Assembly: GCA_020426485.1 (NCBI GenBank)
Contig: JAGQPY010000001.1
Location: 1 to 42,838, forward strand
DNA length: 42,838 bases
Direction of reading: 5' to 3'
DNA from: Planctomycetaceae bacterium
GTDB lineage: Bacteria > Planctomycetota > Planctomycetia > Planctomycetales > Planctomycetaceae
Position 1 is the first letter of the stretch, and each line of letters opens with the position of its first letter. The position numbers were made by a program, and so were the translations under genes. Below, piece by piece: positions 9,701 through 18,039 of the stretch. The notes beneath the pieces were generated by a model. The model ran no database searches. It saw nothing but the letters and a program-made list of their open reading frames with translations, and was not told the origin of the DNA.

Positions 9701-10840
9701 CCGGCATTCGGTTCACGCCAGCTGACCTTCCCCGGAGCAACCGGTGGTGGCAACAACAACAATTCCGGCCTTCGCGGTGGAAACCAACAGGGCAACAATC
9801 AGAATCAGCAGGGAGCCGCGCAGGGACTGTTTGACTCCGTTCCTCGTGTCAACTCACCAAGAGATGATTTCAGTTCAACTGTTGTCGGTCTGGCCAGTCC
9901 GGATTCGTTCACTCAGGACTATGACATTCAGTTCCGACAGGGTTCCTTCGAACTGGGTGTCCCTGACTTCGGCAACTTCAATCCTGATGCCGGTATTCAG
10001 GTGGGAATGGCCATCCTGAGCGATCTGGAAGCCTTCTTCTTTATTCAGGCGGCTCAGGCCGATGAGCGAGCCAACATTCTGTTTGCACCAAAGGTGACGC
10101 TCTTCAACGGTCAGCTGGCGACCATCTCTGACGTGACAACACGACCATTTGTCATCGGGCTGCTGCCTGTCGTGGGTACCGGAGCCGTCGGCTTCCAACC
10201 TATCATTCAGCCGCTGACAGACGGCATTGTGCTGACAGTCGTGGCCGTGATTTCCGCAGACCGACGTTTTGTTCGTCTCTCTCTGTCTCCACAGTTCAAC
10301 AACGTGGTTGACGTCTTCACCTTCTCCTTCGCCAGTGGCGGTGCCGGTGGCGGTGCCATCGGCGGTGGCTTCGGTCAGGGCGGCGGTGGCGGCGGCTTCG
10401 GCGGTGGTGGAGGCGGCTTCGGCGGCGGCGGCTTCGGTGGAGGCGGCGGTGGTCTTGGCTTTGGAGGTATCGGCGGTGCCGGTGGTGGCTTCGGTGGTGG
10501 AGGCGGTGGTATCGGTGGCGGTCAAAACCAGCAGGGACAAGGTGGTGCAGCTGGTGGAACACTCACCGTCCAGCAGCCGGTTCAGGAAAGTATCAACGTT
10601 TCCACAACGGTCAGTGTCCCCGATGGCGGTACCGTCCTGCTCGGAGGCATCAAACGCCTGCGAGAAGGCCGCAACATGGCGGGAGTCCCGATTCTGAACA
10701 AGATTCCTTACATCAGCCGACTGTTCAAGAACAGCGGTGTCGGTCGAGAAACGGAAAGTGTGATGCTGATGGTGACTCCGCGTATCATCATCCACGAAGA
10801 GGAGGAGGAGTTGATCCTCGGAAATTCTGGTCCAAACTAA
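6710..10840 (+). CDS. Giant secretin (type II/IV pilus GspD/PilQ superfamily) with N-terminal helical repeats
   Basis: 1,376 residues from GTG 6710. Residues 4-22 form an export signal or anchor. Four copies of a ~50-residue helical unit follow (about 40-97, 142-193, 221-277, 300-352), each with a pattern like 'A...l..Gd...Ar..a..a.sl...w...e..Pe..L.eid'. A TPR-like stretch is near 430-480 and a charged coiled-coil-like region near 515-690. An STN/secretin N0-type domain (ISLHFHDVPLTDIIRHIA) lies at about 739-822. The secretin core runs from about 1093 to the end, closing with VPDGGTVLLGGIKR and the GVPILNKIPYISRLF signature. A ~75-residue Gly-rich insert (about 1207-1280) sits inside the core. 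The family forms multimeric outer-membrane channels. Classical secretins are 400-750 residues, so the N-terminal half is a large addition. No other secretion genes are adjacent. Confidence 0.93.
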   Translation: MQKAIGFIACVSVMAMSLYLFSGGDPSRMLSAQTETEVPDSYGSVARRFMNDARQLAKQGDVKGARRLAETAASLSAVWKPGEQTPEQFLKELDGNSAEQRNPWSLGEAADWPSLTANAESDSKQEDFAFEETPASKDVLNKRKAQKLMQEARKALDEGDIALARTRVMQARGMKVSWGLWDERPEHLLAEIDRADGATTFFADAKAGTEASVSGGSQNAEQTYQQAQSLIQQARAAIDAGRFQQAESLAAQADSLNATYGLFEDSPAMIRRDLQRLSQAGQVPANAFVSATEADEQSPETRQAKQLLAEARTEFRQGNVASAREKALKAQSLSATYSLLEDTPERLLSEIDSAVAGQGQQNPFETRNENPFGQLNAGFAQSTHSGPIDMTPNRTTPSPKKDVNGFTGFDNLPARDGVAVVNPEGVSAEASLQSGIALLEQGDRQGALRALTLAWQHAGQLDAGRRETLHVLLEQVEGNQNEIALTSGSSNTRVAFDERRGDPMDPMTESDPLRKAANELEVRITRLRTEVLNSVFRAEKVKEQNPEEALQILDRTLATVEAADLPEESAKVLAGHLQRTQKSIQTYMEQRAPILANEERNRNVRERIQNEIENQIRIEQEFADLTQQFNDLMRQRRYAEAELIANKAKDLNPNLPQAVIMVEKAKLQRQINFIEEVKTNKADNALQMLNEVDIAFGNPIGDYVLPDAKSWADMSSRRARFGSADARTRTESELRIEKSLGETISLHFHDVPLTDIIRHIATTHGINITLDTRAMETEGLMPNQVVSIDVDGITLRSALNLLLDQAGGLVYDIENEVLKITNRLEQDTTFKTRAYNVADLVVPLGQTSAANPYNSSALTGATAYGNGLFQIDDDLTVGIGGNGMPRTAGGMNTPQARGVDFSGLVDLITTTVEPGTWDLDGGAGRLEGNENTLSLVIRQTPAVHDQIVDLLGQLRKLQDLQVTVEVRFISVTDRFFERIGVDFDFNVQDTLGDPPGVPAFGSRQLTFPGATGGGNNNNSGLRGGNQQGNNQNQQGAAQGLFDSVPRVNSPRDDFSSTVVGLASPDSFTQDYDIQFRQGSFELGVPDFGNFNPDAGIQVGMAILSDLEAFFFIQAAQADERANILFAPKVTLFNGQLATISDVTTRPFVIGLLPVVGTGAVGFQPIIQPLTDGIVLTVVAVISADRRFVRLSLSPQFNNVVDVFTFSFASGGAGGGAIGGGFGQGGGGGGFGGGGGGFGGGGFGGGGGGLGFGGIGGAGGGFGGGGGGIGGGQNQQGQGGAAGGTLTVQQPVQESINVSTTVSVPDGGTVLLGGIKRLREGRNMAGVPILNKIPYISRLFKNSGVGRETESVMLMVTPRIIIHEEEEELILGNSGPN

Positions 10841-10858
10841 TGGATGGATGTAGCCGCG

Positions 10859-10885
10859 GTTTGTGTGGTGTGCGGCCACACAAAC
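10859..10885 (+). other. 10-bp stem-loop just after the secretin stop
   Basis: GTTTGTGTGG, 7-base loop, CCACACAAAC: perfect pairing but no T-tract. It may protect the 3' end or act as a first, weak terminator ahead of the one at 10997. Confidence 0.55.
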
Positions 10886-10996
10886 TGCCCGATCAAGCTG
10901 AGGGTGCGGTCCACAGCATGATCGAGTCAGACATCCTGACCAGAGTCGTCGTTCCTTGCTGCTCTTTAGGATTCTAAAGTGGCAGTGATGGGGTCC

Positions 10997-11034
10997 GGTC
11001 GTCACGAAATGCGGGTTTCGTGACGACCTTTTTT
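10997..11034 (+). terminator. Rho-independent terminator of the secretin gene
   Basis: A perfect 13-bp stem (GGTCGTCACGAAA / TTTCGTGACGACC) with a 6-base loop, followed by six T. It is one of the strongest terminators in the window and lies about 157 bases after the stop codon. Confidence 0.92.
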
Positions 11035-11237
11035 ATGCGCGACGCGAAATCCTTCAACAACACGAACAACTTCCGGAAGAGCACACACAGTCGACGGCCA
11101 GCCCATCGAAACGTACCAACCACACTCCGCATTCCGGTCCATGGACAGCTCAGGCCGAAGATATTGACGCGGTTCAACGAAACCGTTGCCTGCAACACGC
11201 CTCCGCAGTCTGCGACAGTCAGCCGGCACGGAACGGA

Positions 11238-13379
11238 TCAGATCCCGCGACGTTTCAGCACCAGAAACACTCCGTTGAACTGGTCAGGCAACAGCTCCCA
11301 GCTACCCGAGCCGTCATTAAGTTCCGGTACCTCGGACGGTGTCCTGATTTTGCTGTACCGATGGCCGGTATCAATCACGATATAGTCGGTATCAGGTGGT
11401 ACACCCGGTTTGTAGTTGTTCACGGCTCGCGGATAGTCGCTGTAGTCGTACGACCGCTCACAATGCGTGAGTCGTGTATGTATAAAATCCGTCGAAGCAA
11501 CATGAGCTGACTTCGGGATCATTGCCACAACCTTCTGTGCCAGGCGACTGCGTTCCTGCTGCTGAACGTCCGTGGGAATGTACAACGAATGGACGCCAAA
11601 CGGCGATTCGTCCGACCAGAATGAAGCTCCGCACGGCATTGCAGATCCCGTGACCGCTGTGAGCGCACAGGAAAGAAAGATCAGCGTGGACAGACCAGTC
11701 GATGACTCAGTTTCCAACGCCTTTCCCTGAGGAATCATTCTTCGCAAAGCGTCACCACCGGAACGAAGACCGACGGAGGCTGCCCAAAACAAAACGGGCA
11801 GCATCGGTGCATGAAAGTGATGATACGGAACCGGAGGCAGGTCGCCACCATCTGCAACATTCAGCTGCAGGAGAGCCAGCATCACAAACGTGAATACAGC
11901 AGACAACAGCCGAAGAGGGCTGAACAAAGGAGTCAGACCGAGCGGCAGAAGAAATACACACACGTAAAGCGCAGTCCGAACGCTCAGGACGTGTGCAAGA
12001 ACTCGTGCGGGATCTGTGAATGCCGTTTTCAACAGTTCCCCGGGGCTGCGACCAAGATCTCCGAAATACTGGCTGTAATGAACATCACCACCCGATCGAA
12101 ACGCGGGGATCAAAATCAAAACCGCAATCATCAGATAGGCCAGCGACAGCACAGACAACACTGCGAACACTTTCCCGCAGCTGGCCTTGGTCGACGTGTC
12201 ACTGGCGTCACTGAACACAGCACTTCGCCCCTGCCTGAATTCCAGAACTGCCAGAACCATCAGCAGAGGACACGTGATCAAGGCGACATCTTCTTTGGCT
12301 GACAATGCCAGAATCAGAAAGATGATGGTCCCCCTCACCGAGCGGCGTTCGGCAAATTCGATCATCCAGAAGAGAGCGGGAACCGCCAGCGCGATTGGGC
12401 GGAATGTCTTCTGGTCGATGGCGATATCCAGGTAGTGCATTGGAAAAAACAACAGCCACGCCATCGCAAGCCAGAACGCCGCTTTCTCACTGCCCGAGTG
12501 TCGGCGACCGATCAGAAAGACGGGGACCGTGCAGAACCCGAGAGCAACCGATTCTGTCAGCTCCAGCAGAAGGTGAGACGGCCAGAGAATATGCAGCGGC
12601 AAAAGAAGGAGATGGATCACCTGAATGTGTTCACCCAGAAACAGTCCCTGATCCAGATAACTTCGAAATCCCTTTCCGTGCCAGACGTTCCACAGATGTT
12701 CCTCGTACATCGCAGAATCACCGTGAGGGATAAACAACTGTTCGTAAAGACATTTGTTCATCCAGAACGAAACTCCGGTCCACGCAAGCGTCAGCAGAAG
12801 AAGAGGTATCCGGACACCTGACAGTCTGCCGGCGGAACCAGCACTTGTCGGTCGAATTTCCCGAGACCGGTGGCGGAATGGCAACAGGAGCGAGTCAATC
12901 AGACACGCAAAAATAAACGGCGCCCAGAGAGGCAGGACTCCCACAGCGAAGATTCGCACGGAGCCGGCAGCCTCCGCATTGAAGAAAAACGGCAGCCACC
13001 ATGTGACGCCGACGAATGCGAAAAGCACGATGCGTCTCAGCGAATGCCTGATGACGTTCCAGAGAACCAGCCGATCGCCTGATCCTGTTTGCCGCAGACG
13101 AATGGCCCAACCAAACGCACAGACAACGGAAACAAGCATCAGTCTGCTCAATACGCTCAGAATCGGCAGATCCGAACGCATTTTTCCGACAGCGTCTGTG
13201 GATATCGTTCCGCCGAGCGCCGCGATGACCTCCTGATGAATGTCGCCGGGCCATAGTTGAGAAGAAAACTCCGGTGTTGTCATCCAACCGCTGACCGACA
13301 CGGATAGACAGCATAACCCCGCAATCGCGAGGAACGCGTCTGGCAGAACCTTCTGCTTTGCGGACTTTAATGCTGCCAT
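11238..13379 (-). CDS. DUF2079 polytopic membrane protein
   Basis: 713 residues from ATG 13379. There are many hydrophobic segments (about 11-13), including FLAIAGLCCLSVSVSGW near the N-terminus. The DUF2079 pattern is clear: an early 'YEEHLWNVWHGKGF' segment, then 'GEHIQVIHLLLLPLHILWPS', a 'LAMAWLLFFPMHYLDIAIDQKTF'-type stretch (split here for brevity) and an ALSAKEDVALI motif. The C-terminal ~150 residues are probably outside the membrane and include TDYIVIDTGHRYS. DUF2079 proteins are thought to be GT-C-like glycosyltransferases, based on topology and an acidic loop motif; the substrate is unknown. The gene is convergent with the secretin gene and is not in an obvious operon. Confidence 0.88.
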   Translation of the reverse strand: MAALKSAKQKVLPDAFLAIAGLCCLSVSVSGWMTTPEFSSQLWPGDIHQEVIAALGGTISTDAVGKMRSDLPILSVLSRLMLVSVVCAFGWAIRLRQTGSGDRLVLWNVIRHSLRRIVLFAFVGVTWWLPFFFNAEAAGSVRIFAVGVLPLWAPFIFACLIDSLLLPFRHRSREIRPTSAGSAGRLSGVRIPLLLLTLAWTGVSFWMNKCLYEQLFIPHGDSAMYEEHLWNVWHGKGFRSYLDQGLFLGEHIQVIHLLLLPLHILWPSHLLLELTESVALGFCTVPVFLIGRRHSGSEKAAFWLAMAWLLFFPMHYLDIAIDQKTFRPIALAVPALFWMIEFAERRSVRGTIIFLILALSAKEDVALITCPLLMVLAVLEFRQGRSAVFSDASDTSTKASCGKVFAVLSVLSLAYLMIAVLILIPAFRSGGDVHYSQYFGDLGRSPGELLKTAFTDPARVLAHVLSVRTALYVCVFLLPLGLTPLFSPLRLLSAVFTFVMLALLQLNVADGGDLPPVPYHHFHAPMLPVLFWAASVGLRSGGDALRRMIPQGKALETESSTGLSTLIFLSCALTAVTGSAMPCGASFWSDESPFGVHSLYIPTDVQQQERSRLAQKVVAMIPKSAHVASTDFIHTRLTHCERSYDYSDYPRAVNNYKPGVPPDTDYIVIDTGHRYSKIRTPSEVPELNDGSGSWELLPDQFNGVFLVLKRRGI

Positions 13380-14114
13380 TTCACCAGACTGCTGACCGAG
13401 AAACGAGCTGACTTCACGCTGATACGGGGGATCGACATGCTCCGATGACGAGCAAAAATCAAAATGCTCGCCCAGTCAATCCGGAATGAAGAACCCTGCC
13501 CCGGCAAGGCTCCACCGACACGCTTCGCTGTTCGACATTTCTGCCATGGGCCGCACTTGCGCCCTGACACACCACCAACATTCCCCCCGGTGCCGTGACC
13601 TTTACCAAACCGACCAAGCAGGTTGTCCGTGGAATCGAGTCCGACTCCTTCGTTAAGTGGATCGGAGAGAAATCAAAAACATTTTTGTCAACGGTCTCCG
13701 AGAGTCGTGGATCCGCGGCCCCCACTCAACACAGCCCCCAACCCTCCAGACACACCAAACCACCAATCCTTCCCATCCACATAATACCCCGATCTGACTT
13801 CGGTGTGTTCGCGCAACCGAGCGGAAACCGGACCAACAAACGTCGCTACGTTCGCCCGCCCTACTCTGTTTGCCAAATCAAGTAGACCTATCCCGGTTGA
13901 CTCGAACCGAAAGATTTCGGTCACTGCCGCCCATCGATTCCAGCACGAAACACTGGGATTGACGGATTTTTTGATTCCCAGGACGCTTCCCCCACAGCTC
14001 AACGACTTCCGCCGTTTGTCCGCCCGGGACGGCCATTCCCTTCAGTACGCCCTGAATGCCGCATTCTGAAGCCGACTGGGCATCCACCGAGCGGTTCGTC
14101 TTTCATACCGCCCC
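13380..14114. other. 735-base intergenic region with open but unrecognised frames
   Basis: It lies between divergent genes. Both strands have frames of about 90-105 codons (13595-13885 plus; 13688-14002 minus) overlapping each other, with no SD and no recognised family. The segment around 13845-13865 contains the palindromic core AACGTAGCGACGTT (as read on the minus strand). The composition resembles dispersed intergenic repeat DNA more than a gene. No repeat copy elsewhere in this window was found. Confidence 0.45.
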
Positions 14115-16100
14115 TTGAATCATCGCGCCGTGGCAACCTCTGGAAACCAGTCAGGCACAGCACGCATCGTCCATCTCTTGGCGTGCGCTTATCTGACCGT
14201 GCTTGCCGGCTGCACGACGACCACATTCGTTCAGTTGAGGGAAATTCCTCACAACCCGATTCTTGAACGACTGAAGCACTCTCCACTGGGAGGACGAGGC
14301 CCTTCCGCCAGGTCGGAGGCGTTTCTGGCCGCGACGGCCTACACCGGGGAAAACAACCCGGTTCAGCTGATACATCATTGTCGTCTGTGCTCAACTGGAC
14401 AACACCGCCGGGAAGCGCTGCACACGGCCTCGGAAATCAGCTATCTGACGGCAGAGCGGTCGCGCACCAGCGATCCGGCCTTGTCGATGGAGCTGATGCT
14501 CGACGCAGCTCACTACGCGTGGCTGGGGCTGACAGATCTGGCTCCTTCCGAAGCCAACACGGAACTGAATCCAGCTGATCTGGAGACACTGCAACTTTAC
14601 AACGTCAGCGTTCAGGAGTTGATGCGACTGGTCAAACGATCGGGAAAATACCAGACGGGCCAGCCTGTACGACTGCCGATTTCTCGAAGGCTGATCGGCG
14701 TCACAATTCCACACCCATCAGAGTGGCTGACAGGAGACCAGCTTGGCGACTTTGAGTTCGTCGCCGACTACGAGCTGAAAAATCTTCGCAATCGACACAC
14801 GACGGAAGGAATCGGCGTACCGATCATTGTTCAACGCAAACGACAACCGGATAACGTCCTTCTGGAGGAATACTATCAGGACGGACTGAGTTTTCCTGTT
14901 TCCGTCATCATCCGTTTTCCGTCGGGTTCGCTTCCACAACAGACTGCGTCTTCAGAATCCGGGCGTTTCGAACTCTATGACCCTCGTGACACAACCGAGG
15001 TGACAATTGAAGACGTATCCCTGTCGCTGGAATCAGACCTCAGTACACCCCTTGCCTACTTTCTGACCAATCCGGACCTTTCACTGCTGGATACGTTCGC
15101 TTTCTTTCGGTCCGACAAAGCGCAGCACCTGGAAGGTCTGTACATGGTGCAGCCCTTTGACCCGAATCGAATTCCGGTCCTGATGGTTCATGGAATCTGG
15201 TCCAGTCCCGTCACATGGATGGAGATGTTCAACGATCTTCAGAGCGACCCCGTACTGCGAGAAAAGTACCAGTTCTGGTTTTACATGTACCCAACAGGTT
15301 CGCCGCTTTCCTTTGCCGCAGCAGACCTGCGCGACTGTCTGAAAGAACTTCGCCTGAAGCTGGATCCGGGAGGACAAAACGCCAAACTGGACCAGATGGT
15401 GGTGGTTGGACACAGCATGGGAGGCCTGATGTCTTATCTGCTGACCATCGACAGTGAAGATCGTTTGTGGAATGCCATGAGTCGCGTCCCCGTGGAGGAA
15501 ATTCGAGCCGATGAAGAAACGCGACAGGATATTCAGCGAGTCTTCTTTTTTCACCCGGAAAGCTCTGTCGATCGAATCGTCACCATTGCCAGCCCCTTCA
15601 ACGGCAGCGGTTATGCCAACCGATTTACGCAATGGCTGAGCGGCGGACTGGTATCGCTGCCAACTCGCACATCGTATCTCAGCAAAGTGATCTATCGCCA
15701 GAATCATCACGACTTCTGGGATCGCGTCTTTGCTCCCCGCACCAGCCTCGACTCACTAAATCGGCACTCAGCCATCCTTCGACTCGTGAACGAGACCACC
15801 GTTCCCGATCAGGTCAGACACCACAACGTCATCGGTGCCAGAAAAGGGCGAAGCCTGTCTGACTGGACCGACGGCGTTGTCAAAGCCACCAGTGCACATC
15901 GAGACGACGCGGATTCCGAAATTCAGGTACGTGCTTCACACAGTGACATTCATCGACACCCGCAAACTATTGCCGAAGTCCGTCGCGTTCTTCTGGAACA
16001 CCTCGCTCAGGTCAACCAGATCCGATACCCGATTCGAACCGTCGGTGAAACGCAGGCCCAACCGACCGCCGGTGACCCCGGCGCCGTTCTGCGACTTTAA
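14115..16100 (+). CDS. Lipoprotein with alpha/beta-hydrolase (lipase/esterase-like) domain
   Basis: 661 residues if the TTG at 14115 is used; GTG 14130 is an equally plausible start, as neither has an SD. A signal sequence ends in the lipobox LAGC (Cys near 32), so a membrane-anchored lipoprotein is expected. The middle ~300 residues are a conserved accessory region of unknown function. The hydrolase domain begins near PVLMVHGIWSSPVTW; the nucleophile elbow is GHSMGG with Ser434. Asp in SDWTDGVV (about 583-586) and a His in ASHSDIHRHP (about 610-616) could complete a catalytic triad. The likely activity is ester or lipid hydrolysis in the periplasm; the substrate is unknown. A hairpin without a T-tract follows the stop. 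Confidence 0.85.
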   Translation: MNHRAVATSGNQSGTARIVHLLACAYLTVLAGCTTTTFVQLREIPHNPILERLKHSPLGGRGPSARSEAFLAATAYTGENNPVQLIHHCRLCSTGQHRREALHTASEISYLTAERSRTSDPALSMELMLDAAHYAWLGLTDLAPSEANTELNPADLETLQLYNVSVQELMRLVKRSGKYQTGQPVRLPISRRLIGVTIPHPSEWLTGDQLGDFEFVADYELKNLRNRHTTEGIGVPIIVQRKRQPDNVLLEEYYQDGLSFPVSVIIRFPSGSLPQQTASSESGRFELYDPRDTTEVTIEDVSLSLESDLSTPLAYFLTNPDLSLLDTFAFFRSDKAQHLEGLYMVQPFDPNRIPVLMVHGIWSSPVTWMEMFNDLQSDPVLREKYQFWFYMYPTGSPLSFAAADLRDCLKELRLKLDPGGQNAKLDQMVVVGHSMGGLMSYLLTIDSEDRLWNAMSRVPVEEIRADEETRQDIQRVFFFHPESSVDRIVTIASPFNGSGYANRFTQWLSGGLVSLPTRTSYLSKVIYRQNHHDFWDRVFAPRTSLDSLNRHSAILRLVNETTVPDQVRHHNVIGARKGRSLSDWTDGVVKATSAHRDDADSEIQVRASHSDIHRHPQTIAEVRRVLLEHLAQVNQIRYPIRTVGETQAQPTAGDPGAVLRL

Positions 16101-16127
16101 GCAAGTCACACCGGGCAGCGCAGACAG

Positions 16128-16153
16128 CACGGAGCTGATCGGCAGCTCCCGTG
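16128..16153 (+). other. Stem-loop after the lipase-like gene
   Basis: CACGGAGCTG pairs with CAGCTCCCGTG (one bulged base), loop ATCGG, 27 bases after the stop. There is no T-tract, so terminator activity is uncertain. Confidence 0.45.
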
Positions 16154-16316
16154 AAACGAAGTGCTCACATTGGACTCGCATAGCGCAAAGCACGCGCGGT
16201 GCTCCCATCCTGCCGGGCAGTCAGCGGAAGCGGCAATGCATTTCCGAGCGGCCGCTCGAATGACGTGTGGGCACTGTGCACGCCGGAAACGCATCAAGCT
16301 GGCCGTACTCGCATTT

Positions 16317-16342
16317 CTTTGAATTCGGCGAAGCCTTCAAAG
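16317..16342 (-). other. Stem-loop after the flavoprotein gene
   Basis: On the minus strand CTTTGAA and TTCAAAG enclose an inner GGC-TTC-GCC hairpin. It lies 34 bases after the stop at 16376 and may mark the 3' end of the 16.4-21.7 kb operon, although a T-tract is missing. Confidence 0.45.
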
Positions 16343-16375
16343 ACGTATTCCACCATCGTTGTCGTTTTATGATCC

Positions 16376-17929
16376 TTACTCAGCTAATGGTGCGGCTGTC
16401 TGAGAATACATGCCAGAGGTCGTGGCATCGAGAAGCCCGACGGCGTTCCAGGGCTGAATCATCGCTTTCAGTTCGGATTCGAACGCCGAAGCACCACTTT
16501 CCTGACGAACCTCACCTCGCCGAATCAAATCGGAATACCATCCCAGTCGCTCCCGCGCGCGGCTGACTGTTTCTCGAAAGTCTCGATCGTCAGCCTTCAG
16601 AAACGACGTCCAGCCATTGGTCTGAATTCGTTCAGCAGATGTTGCGGCGGCAAAATAAACCATGCACCAGGCGCACCAGAGTCGGAAGACCGGAAGCGAC
16701 GCGTAACACCCTTCCACCAATGCGTCAACAAGTCGCAACTCGTCTATGAGCGTTTCGGAATAACGGTACAGCTGAGACCGCCTCGTAACATCAGACGCTG
16801 AATCCAACAGCACTCCCGCAAGTCGTTCAATCCCCATCAGTGTGTGAGCAATTCCGGTGCTGTGCAGAGGATCAATGAATCCGGCGGTATTAGGCAGAGC
16901 AGCCCAGTCATCTCCTGCCGCTTTCGTCGTCAGTCGTTGAAGTCGTCCCGAAAACCGCAGACCCGTCGACGGTCGAATCACTTTGGACTCCTGAAACTGC
17001 GAGCGAACAAAGGAACTCTGTTGCAGATACTTCCGCCAGAGTCCTTCCGGTGGCATTGGATTGAAATCTGTCTGTCGCTGGTCCATGACGAACCCCGCAC
17101 TCACAGAATCATCATCGAAGCGCAGCTGCCACATCCACCCAGCATCCAGTACATGGTGTACCGCCGCCGCATCACACAAAAATGGGTGTCGCGAACGACA
17201 AACATTCATCTCATCAAGAACCTCTGCCACCGTCCTCACGTCAGAAAAATGTGCATAGACCGCTGACGAATGTGTTCGCAGCGTATCGGTCTGATCCGGA
17301 ATCCCGAGAAATTCCGGCAGCACCCGGGAAGCCCCCGAAGCGTCGACAGCAAAGTCTGATTCAACGCAGAAGTCACCGGTACCGGAACTCCCGCTGAAAT
17401 TCCAACCCGGATTCTGGTGGCAAATCGAATAACGTGCCTGCTCAATCTGCTGAACGCCATATCCTGCGGACAGTCCGAACAGGAGCTGGTCCACATCACT
17501 TCGCAGCCAGTGTGTGTCCGCAACAAGATCATTGGCGCTCGCGGCAACCAGCAACTGCCCGTCGCCGATTGGTGTCAATGAATCCTCGGTGACCGAGACA
17601 CCGGATGTCGCCCCGAGCCCCAGCGTTGACCGCGTTGTCTGATCAAAATAACTGAACCCGCGTTTCAGACCGCAGACAACATCCGGATAACCCTGACACC
17701 ACGCGCCGTAAGAACACAGCGGACGGAGTTCAGGAATCTCATAACGATCCGCCAGTCGGCGCAGAGTCTGATCAGCCAGTGGCGTGGAAGATTCGCCGAT
17801 CGCAAACCGAGGATGAGTGGCTCGGTCGATCACGGCAACGGAACGTCCGGATCGCGCAAGAATTAAGCTGAGCAGACTGCCTCCAAAACCGGAACCCAGA
17901 ATGACGACATCAACCCGTCGCTGGTTCAC
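16376..17929 (-). CDS. Flavin-dependent halogenase-like FAD oxidoreductase
   Basis: 517 residues from GTG 17929, with GGAG eight bases upstream. An N-terminal Rossmann FAD site, VVILGSGFGGSLL (GxGxxG at 12-17), is followed by IDRATHPRFAIGESSTP, matching the 'IGE(A/S)T.P' segment of tryptophan-halogenase-type flavoproteins. Lys89 in GLKRGFSYF sits where these enzymes carry their catalytic lysine (Lys79 in PrnA). The WxWxIP signature is altered: GWMWQLRF near 263-268. A late FAD-binding segment reads GFIDPLHSTGIAHTL. The enzyme could halogenate, hydroxylate or dehydrogenate a substrate; the altered WxWxIP leaves halogenation open. It is the last gene of a run with an Asn-synthetase-like ligase and a radical SAM enzyme. 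Confidence 0.82.
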   Translation of the reverse strand: MNQRRVDVVILGSGFGGSLLSLILARSGRSVAVIDRATHPRFAIGESSTPLADQTLRRLADRYEIPELRPLCSYGAWCQGYPDVVCGLKRGFSYFDQTTRSTLGLGATSGVSVTEDSLTPIGDGQLLVAASANDLVADTHWLRSDVDQLLFGLSAGYGVQQIEQARYSICHQNPGWNFSGSSGTGDFCVESDFAVDASGASRVLPEFLGIPDQTDTLRTHSSAVYAHFSDVRTVAEVLDEMNVCRSRHPFLCDAAAVHHVLDAGWMWQLRFDDDSVSAGFVMDQRQTDFNPMPPEGLWRKYLQQSSFVRSQFQESKVIRPSTGLRFSGRLQRLTTKAAGDDWAALPNTAGFIDPLHSTGIAHTLMGIERLAGVLLDSASDVTRRSQLYRYSETLIDELRLVDALVEGCYASLPVFRLWCAWCMVYFAAATSAERIQTNGWTSFLKADDRDFRETVSRARERLGWYSDLIRRGEVRQESGASAFESELKAMIQPWNAVGLLDATTSGMYSQTAAPLAE

Positions 17930-18027
17930 CGATGATTCTCCGTTCGTTCACGACATGGAAGGCAACATGCACCAGACATGATTTCAGACTCTTCCGCTAT
18001 CAGGAGCGAAGCAGTAAACCAGGGCAC
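17926..18027 (-). CDS. Possible small ORF between radical SAM and flavoprotein genes
   Basis: The frame directly after the radical SAM stop codon (TAG) stays open for 36 codons and ends in a TGA that overlaps the flavoprotein GTG as GTGA. From GTG 18027 it encodes 33 residues with a hydrophobic start (PWFTASLLIA) and a CCLPC cluster; from ATG 17979 it encodes 17. SD support is weak. It could be a translational-coupling leader, a precursor peptide, or chance. It is listed because of the stop/start overlap and the cluster context; confidence is low. Confidence 0.22.
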   Translation of the reverse strand: MPWFTASLLIAEESEIMSGACCLPCRERTENHR

Positions 18028-18039
18028 TTCCGACGACGA

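Larger units (their letters stand above)
10841..11237. other. Convergent intergenic region with two strong hairpins
   Basis: 397 bases between the secretin stop and the stop of the DUF2079 gene on the opposite strand. It holds hairpins at 10859-10885 and 10997-11034; no gene is supported. Confidence 0.6.

Noticed and set aside
10330-10550. Simple-sequence satellite of GGCGGT units
   Set aside because: It is in frame within the secretin and encodes the Gly-rich loop.
9875-11005. 376-codon minus-strand frame with Thr/Ala/His-rich repeats
   Set aside because: It is the antisense of the secretin Gly-rich insert, whose GGC/GGT codons leave the other strand open. No start signal or family.
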